DNA of 35,139 nt, taken from CAYJAZ01 sp964369165 (lineage in GTDB: Bacteria > Desulfobacterota > Desulfovibrionia > Desulfovibrionales > Desulfovibrionaceae). Position numbers and translations under genes: made by a program. The stretch covers positions 1 to 35,139 of the forward strand of contig CAYJFE010000017.1 of the NCBI GenBank assembly GCA_964369165.1, read 5' to 3'. The notes beneath the pieces are model-generated. The model saw only the letters and a program-made list of their open reading frames with translations, was not told the DNA's origin and searched no databases. The stretch's first letter is position 1, and every line of letters begins with the position of its first letter. Of the stretch, positions 31,537-35,139 are shown piece by piece.

Positions 31537-33543
31537 TTATAGAAGCTGATTAGACCAGTTGAATTCCGTCGTTCTCTTTGCTTGAGGCAAATCATGCGGA
31601 TAGGCTTCTTCCATACGCACAAGGAAGGAATAGCCAGCATTTTCAAGCTCGGAAACGTGGGCGGATAAGTCTAGCAACCAATTAGGATATATCCATAAAT
31701 TTTGTCCGTAATGCCTTGCCCAGAATTGCTCACGCATAGGGCTTTGGAAAGCTTCGTTTGCTTTTAATCCATTCAAACCATGTCTTGCAAGCCCCATTGG
31801 CCAACAACCAGAAGCGACAACGCCAAGTGGCAGGACTGATTGCCTTGGAAGAGCAAGAAAATCATCGCCACCCATTTCGGGGCTGACAATTGCAGCTTCA
31901 AAGCCCAATTCTTCAAGCAATAAGATACTGCCCCCATTGGTGACATTGCAAAATGGCCCAGCTGTGAGTTTCACTTTTTGACCTTCAAAGAAAGCTACTT
32001 GCCAAGGGGAGTTCAAAACAAACATATAGGCGCCTTTTTGTATAGCTTCTTTGATAAGGCGTTTGTGCTGTTCTTCTTCGTTTTGCCAAATAACAGGTGG
32101 TAGCCACCAAGAAACACGAGGGATAACGGTTTTTGATAAAGCCCTTAATGTACCCATGCTAAGCCACATTCCCATGACTGAAGAGCGCGCAAGCCTTGTT
32201 TGCTTGCCTTGTGGCATACTTGAGCGAAGATGGATATTGAGCTGTTTTTTCGCTCTTTTGATTTCAGGAAGCATAAGGCCAACATCAGCAAATTCAGAAC
32301 CTTTTTCGCCAAGGCCTCTGCATTTATTGAGCTTATTCTGCCATTCTTTTAAAATATTTTGTAATTCCGCTTCTTTTCTGTCTATAAGAAAAACAGGAGT
32401 GCCAGGCTTTGGCAATCTTTTGTAAGATACTCTTAATGGGAAAGTGCCAGCTTTTGGAACTTTTCTTGTGACTGAAAGGGTAGTGTGCCAGCTTTCGTCT
32501 TCATAGCCCACACGAAGATAGTCAAGATTTTGCAAGTCGATGCGTGGTTTTATAAATGGAAGTGGTTGTTCTTTTTGCTTTTTTTCTGGCGGAGTGTATT
32601 GCACATGACCTATAAGCATGCCAGAAGAAGTTTGCTCATTCACTGAAACAATGCTAGGTTTTTTCTGCGGAAGGAAGCGAGCGTGCGTTCTTGGACGGCC
32701 TAAAGCCATTTCAAGAAGTTCTGCCACGTCTTTTTTCACGCGCGAATCATGCCCATTGTCACGAAGCATTTTGTAAGCAGAAACAGCATGATAGACATAA
32801 TGAGAGCCCTTTTTTCTGCCCTCAATCTTCCATGAACGAAGATTAGGAATATCAAGAAGGGTTTGGGTAAGCACATCTAGTGATAAGTCTAAGCTAGAGA
32901 AATATCTGCCTTTGCGCTTGCCTTGGGTGTAGACACGCCTACACGGCTGAACACAGCGTCCACGAAGCCCGCTTTTGCCGCCCATATAGCTAGACCAATA
33001 ACAGCGGCCAGACACGCAAAAACAAAGTGCGCCATGCACAAAAAGTTCTAAATCAAGGTCTTCTGGGCATTTTTTTGAAATATCACGGATTTCGTCAATG
33101 TCGATTTCTCTTGGCAAGATAACACGGCTTGCGCCCACTTGCTTGGCCACTTCAAGGCCTTTAGAATGGGTGATATTGGCTAAAGTTGAAAGGTGTAATT
33201 CACCGCTATACCCAGCTTGTTTAGCCAGCTCAATCATGCCAATATCTTGCACAATAAGGGCTTTTGGCTTTACGTCACGCTCTAAGCGTTTGACAAGCCT
33301 TGCCGCAGCGTGCACATCGTTTGGCTTAAGTAAGGAGTTGAAAGCAATGAAGATATTTCTGCCTTCTTTTTTTGCCAATTCATTCATTTTGGCAAGCTCG
33401 GAAGTGGAAAAGTTTTCTGCCTGCGCTCTGGCCGAAAAGTGTTTAAGTCCTACATACACGGCATCTGCGCCTGCTGCCATAGCGGCTAAAAATGAGGGCA
33501 TATCGCCAGCTGGAGCCAAGATTTCTATATTATTTGTATTCAT
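31537..33543 (-). CDS. U32 family protein (RlhA/TrhP-like), two-domain
   Basis: 668 residues, the length of the two-domain RlhA type. The first domain starts IEILAPAGDMPSFLAAMAAGADAVYVG and holds the cysteine cluster ELFVHGALCFCVSGRCYWSS to RGRCVQPCRRVY (Cys174, 176, 181, 197, 201), of which four are expected to hold an iron-sulfur cluster. The second half has its own conserved stretch (KLTAGPFCNVTN, then a WPMGLARHGL segment). Characterised members hydroxylate 23S rRNA C2501 (RlhA) or tRNA U34 (TrhP) with prephenate-derived oxygen chemistry; the old name is peptidase U32. Which RNA is modified here is not readable. No strong Shine-Dalgarno is visible before ATG 33543. Confidence 0.88.
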   Translation of the reverse strand: MNTNNIEILAPAGDMPSFLAAMAAGADAVYVGLKHFSARAQAENFSTSELAKMNELAKKEGRNIFIAFNSLLKPNDVHAAARLVKRLERDVKPKALIVQDIGMIELAKQAGYSGELHLSTLANITHSKGLEVAKQVGASRVILPREIDIDEIRDISKKCPEDLDLELFVHGALCFCVSGRCYWSSYMGGKSGLRGRCVQPCRRVYTQGKRKGRYFSSLDLSLDVLTQTLLDIPNLRSWKIEGRKKGSHYVYHAVSAYKMLRDNGHDSRVKKDVAELLEMALGRPRTHARFLPQKKPSIVSVNEQTSSGMLIGHVQYTPPEKKQKEQPLPFIKPRIDLQNLDYLRVGYEDESWHTTLSVTRKVPKAGTFPLRVSYKRLPKPGTPVFLIDRKEAELQNILKEWQNKLNKCRGLGEKGSEFADVGLMLPEIKRAKKQLNIHLRSSMPQGKQTRLARSSVMGMWLSMGTLRALSKTVIPRVSWWLPPVIWQNEEEQHKRLIKEAIQKGAYMFVLNSPWQVAFFEGQKVKLTAGPFCNVTNGGSILLLEELGFEAAIVSPEMGGDDFLALPRQSVLPLGVVASGCWPMGLARHGLNGLKANEAFQSPMREQFWARHYGQNLWIYPNWLLDLSAHVSELENAGYSFLVRMEEAYPHDLPQAKRTTEFNWSNQLL

Positions 33544-33721
33544 ATTTTATTTTTATCTATTATGTAAAAGTCAAGCAAAGTAAAGTTGCTGAGATAAAAT
33601 ACTCACAAAGAGTGTGAAAAGTTTCTAGCACGCTTTAGCTCAAAAGTCTAGCATATTTAAAGGGCATATTTTGGCTTATAGAAAAGGTAAATGCTGATAT
33701 AGAAATCATGATTTATTTTGT

Positions 33722-33750
33722 TTGACAAAAAAGAAAAAACACTATATAAC
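33722..33750 (+). promoter_or_regulatory. Strong sigma-70 promoter of the livJ-like gene
   Basis: Consensus TTGACA (33722-33727), a 17-bp A-rich spacer and TATAAC (33745-33750). The predicted leader is about 45 bases, with AAGGA before ATG 33802. The rest of the 258-bp gap (33544-33801) shows no gene. Confidence 0.75.
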
Positions 33751-33801
33751 AAAAACTAGATATAGGGATATACCTAAAATTTTAGAAATAAAGGACTCAT
33801 T

Positions 33802-34947
33802 ATGTTAAAAATAAATACTTCACTAAGAAAAATGATTATGGCTTTTTTTGCCTTATCACTTTTGTCTACTTCATCAGTAGTTTTTGCGGCTGATACTTAC
33901 AAAATCGGTGTTGGTGGCGCGCATACAGGCGAAATTGCGCCTTATGGCATTCCTTCATTAAAAGCAGTTGAACTTGCGGCAGATGAAATAAATGCAAATG
34001 GCGGAATTTTAGGAAAGCCCGTTGAAATTGTTTCAGCTGATGCGCAATGCAAACCAGAACTCGCACAAAATGCGGCCACAAGCCTTTTATCAGAAGAAGT
34101 GATTGGCGTTATTGGCATGATTTGCTCCGGCACAACAAAGGCGGCCTTGCCAATTTTTACTCACGCAGAAGTAATTTTGATTTCCCCTGCCGCCACTACT
34201 CCAGATCTTACTTTGAGTGGAGATAATCCTTATTTTCTCAGAACTATAGGCCACGATTTTATTCAAGGCGAATTAGCGGCTGAATTTATAGGCAAACACT
34301 TGCAAGCAAAGAAAGTTGCTTTCTTGCACGACAATGCTGAATATGGCAAAAGTTATACAGAAACCACACGCAAAAAACTTGAAGAGCTCTACCCTGAAGT
34401 GGAAGTTGTGATTTTTGAAGCCGTAACCGCTGGCGCTAGCGATTATTCTGCGGCTATACGTAAGGTAAGAAGAAGCGGCGCTGAAGCTCTTATTTGGGGT
34501 GGCTACCACACAGAAGCTTCTAAAATCGTAAATAATATGAGAGATTTGGGTCTTGATATTCCTCTTGTTGGTTCAGATAGCTTAAAAGAAGATTCTTATA
34601 TTGAAATTGCTGGCGAAGCTTCTGAAAATACTTACACTTCTGCCCCAAGTGACACAACTGCGCTTCCTACTGCTGTGAAAGTGCATAAAGCGCACGAAGA
34701 AAAATTCAATAATGCTATGGGCGTATTTGGCGATAATGCTTATGCCGCCACGATAGCTTTAGCAAATGCCATCAATAAAGCAGGAACCACCGAAACAAAG
34801 GCTGTTATGCAAGCTTTGCAAAATGAGGTTGTTGACACTCCGATTGGGCAAATCAGCTTTGATGAACACGGCGATGCTAAAGGCATTGGTATGACTATGT
34901 TTAAAGTTGAAGACGGGGAATTTGTTCCTGTTTTTGACTATAAATAG
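33802..34947 (+). CDS. LivJ-type periplasmic branched-chain amino acid binding protein
   Basis: 381 residues. A signal peptide (KMIMAFFALSLLSTSSVVFA, cleavage near residue 29) precedes the mature start ADTYKIGVGGAHTGEIAPYG. The Leu/Ile/Val-binding fold is shown by LKAVELAADEINANGGILGK, a Cys83/Cys108 pair placed like the E. coli LivJ disulphide, SPAATTPDLT in the ligand cleft, and VAFLHDNAEYGKSYTE. Such proteins deliver amino acids or related ligands to a Liv ABC importer, but no livHMGF genes follow here, since the next gene is ung. It may serve a transporter encoded elsewhere, and the ligand may differ from leucine. It has a strong promoter of its own. Confidence 0.9.
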   Translation: MLKINTSLRKMIMAFFALSLLSTSSVVFAADTYKIGVGGAHTGEIAPYGIPSLKAVELAADEINANGGILGKPVEIVSADAQCKPELAQNAATSLLSEEVIGVIGMICSGTTKAALPIFTHAEVILISPAATTPDLTLSGDNPYFLRTIGHDFIQGELAAEFIGKHLQAKKVAFLHDNAEYGKSYTETTRKKLEELYPEVEVVIFEAVTAGASDYSAAIRKVRRSGAEALIWGGYHTEASKIVNNMRDLGLDIPLVGSDSLKEDSYIEIAGEASENTYTSAPSDTTALPTAVKVHKAHEEKFNNAMGVFGDNAYAATIALANAINKAGTTETKAVMQALQNEVVDTPIGQISFDEHGDAKGIGMTMFKVEDGEFVPVFDYK

Positions 34948-34984
34948 ATATTAACTATTTATTTGGAATAGCGTGGGTGCGCAT

Positions 34985-35139
34985 ATGCCTAAAATCACAA
35001 ATGATTGGCTAGAAGTTTTAAAAGATGAATTTGAAAAACCTTACTATCTAGCCTTGCGTGAATTTTTATTTGAAGAGTATAAACAGCATACCATCTATCC
35101 TAAAGCTGACGATATCTATAATGCCTTTCACCTTACGCC
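34985..35139 (+). CDS. ung: Uracil-DNA glycosylase, N-terminal part (3' end outside window)
   Basis: 51 codons from ATG 34985 run open to the window edge. The peptide (NDWLEVLKDEFEKPYYLALR, then FLFEEYKQHTIYPKADDIYN and AFHLT) matches the N-terminal Ung pattern W-x-x-x-L-x-x-EF-x-K-x-YY-x-x-L, IYP and AF-x-x-TP. The catalytic GQDPYH box would lie just beyond the edge. Ung removes uracil from DNA in base excision repair. It starts 37 bases after the livJ-like gene; the ribosome-binding site is not clear. Confidence 0.88.
   Translation, partial: MPKITNDWLEVLKDEFEKPYYLALREFLFEEYKQHTIYPKADDIYNAFHLT

Noticed and set aside
32051..32425. 124-residue plus-strand reading frame
   Set aside because: Also antisense to the U32 gene; the opposite strand carries clear family motifs.
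33098..33583. 161-residue plus-strand reading frame over the U32 gene
   Set aside because: Antisense shadow of a well-conserved coding region; low-complexity Ser/Leu-rich composition and no start signal.
33544..33590. Possible promoter TTTACT-16-TAATAG for the U32 gene on the minus strand
   Set aside because: Both boxes are weak and the region is very AT-rich, so the match is not better than chance.
1..35139. CRISPR array, tRNA/rRNA genes, insertion sequences
   Set aside because: No regular spaced direct repeats, no tRNA-like cloverleaf and no transposase or integrase reading frame was found.

Overview
The window is an AT-rich (about one third G+C, judged by eye) stretch of a Gram-negative-type chromosome. 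It is dominated by genes for lipopolysaccharide (LPS)/lipooligosaccharide and other surface glycans. The cell-envelope genes (an MsbA-like lipid A-core flippase, a heptosyltransferase-family enzyme, a WaaY-like core kinase, a WaaE-like core glucosyltransferase, a periplasmic LivJ-type binding protein) point to a diderm with LPS. The two-domain U32 protein, the LivJ protein and the low G+C would fit a low-GC Desulfovibrionota (for example a Lawsonia-like gut organism), but this placement is a weak guess. No rRNA, tRNA, CRISPR, transposase or integrase is visible.

Layout. (1) 1-6926, plus strand: the 3' end of manC, then a core kinase, a GT9 heptosyltransferase-like gene, a small ParB-like orphan, msbA, gtrA, galE and a methyltransferase, packed as one operon. 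(2) 6938-7079: a palindrome-rich 142-bp element between convergent genes. (3) 7113-11079, minus strand: a tandem-domain GT2 enzyme, a polytopic GtrC-like glycosyltransferase and GtrB, read from a very good sigma-70 promoter that appears to give a leaderless mRNA. (4) 11187-19485, plus strand: a GT4 enzyme, then (from its own strong promoter) gmd, fcl, a HxRRGD fucosyltransferase, an rmd-like reductase, a GT4, a GT2 and a hexapeptide acetyltransferase. (5) 19486-27735, minus strand: a complete legionaminic-acid-type operon (legB, legC, legH, legI, an extra acetyltransferase, legG, ptmE, legF) ending in a GT42/DUF115-like candidate transferase. (6) 28005-29261, minus strand: an isolated phage tail-fibre gene plus a small partner. 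(7) 29471-30688 ugd, plus strand. (8) 30710-33543, minus strand: a U32 protein and a WaaE-like glycosyltransferase. (9) 33802-end: a LivJ-like protein and the start of ung.

Together the genes can supply GDP-mannose, GDP-L-fucose, probably GDP-D-rhamnose or a related 6-deoxyhexose, UDP-galactose, UDP-glucuronate and CMP-legionaminate. They also provide at least eight glycosyltransferase-like proteins and two acetyltransferases to use or decorate these sugars. No Wzx, Wzy, Wzz or WecA/WbaP is seen, so the product is either a stepwise-built LOS-like outer core exported by MsbA, or a polymer whose assembly genes lie elsewhere. Points most worth a second look are the GT42-like protein beside the Leg operon, the GT2 fusion with a degenerate second domain, the predicted leaderless promoter, the 20-nt palindrome that forms both C-termini of two convergent genes, the small basic modules shared by otherwise unrelated proteins, and the orphan tail-fibre pair inside a glycan island.
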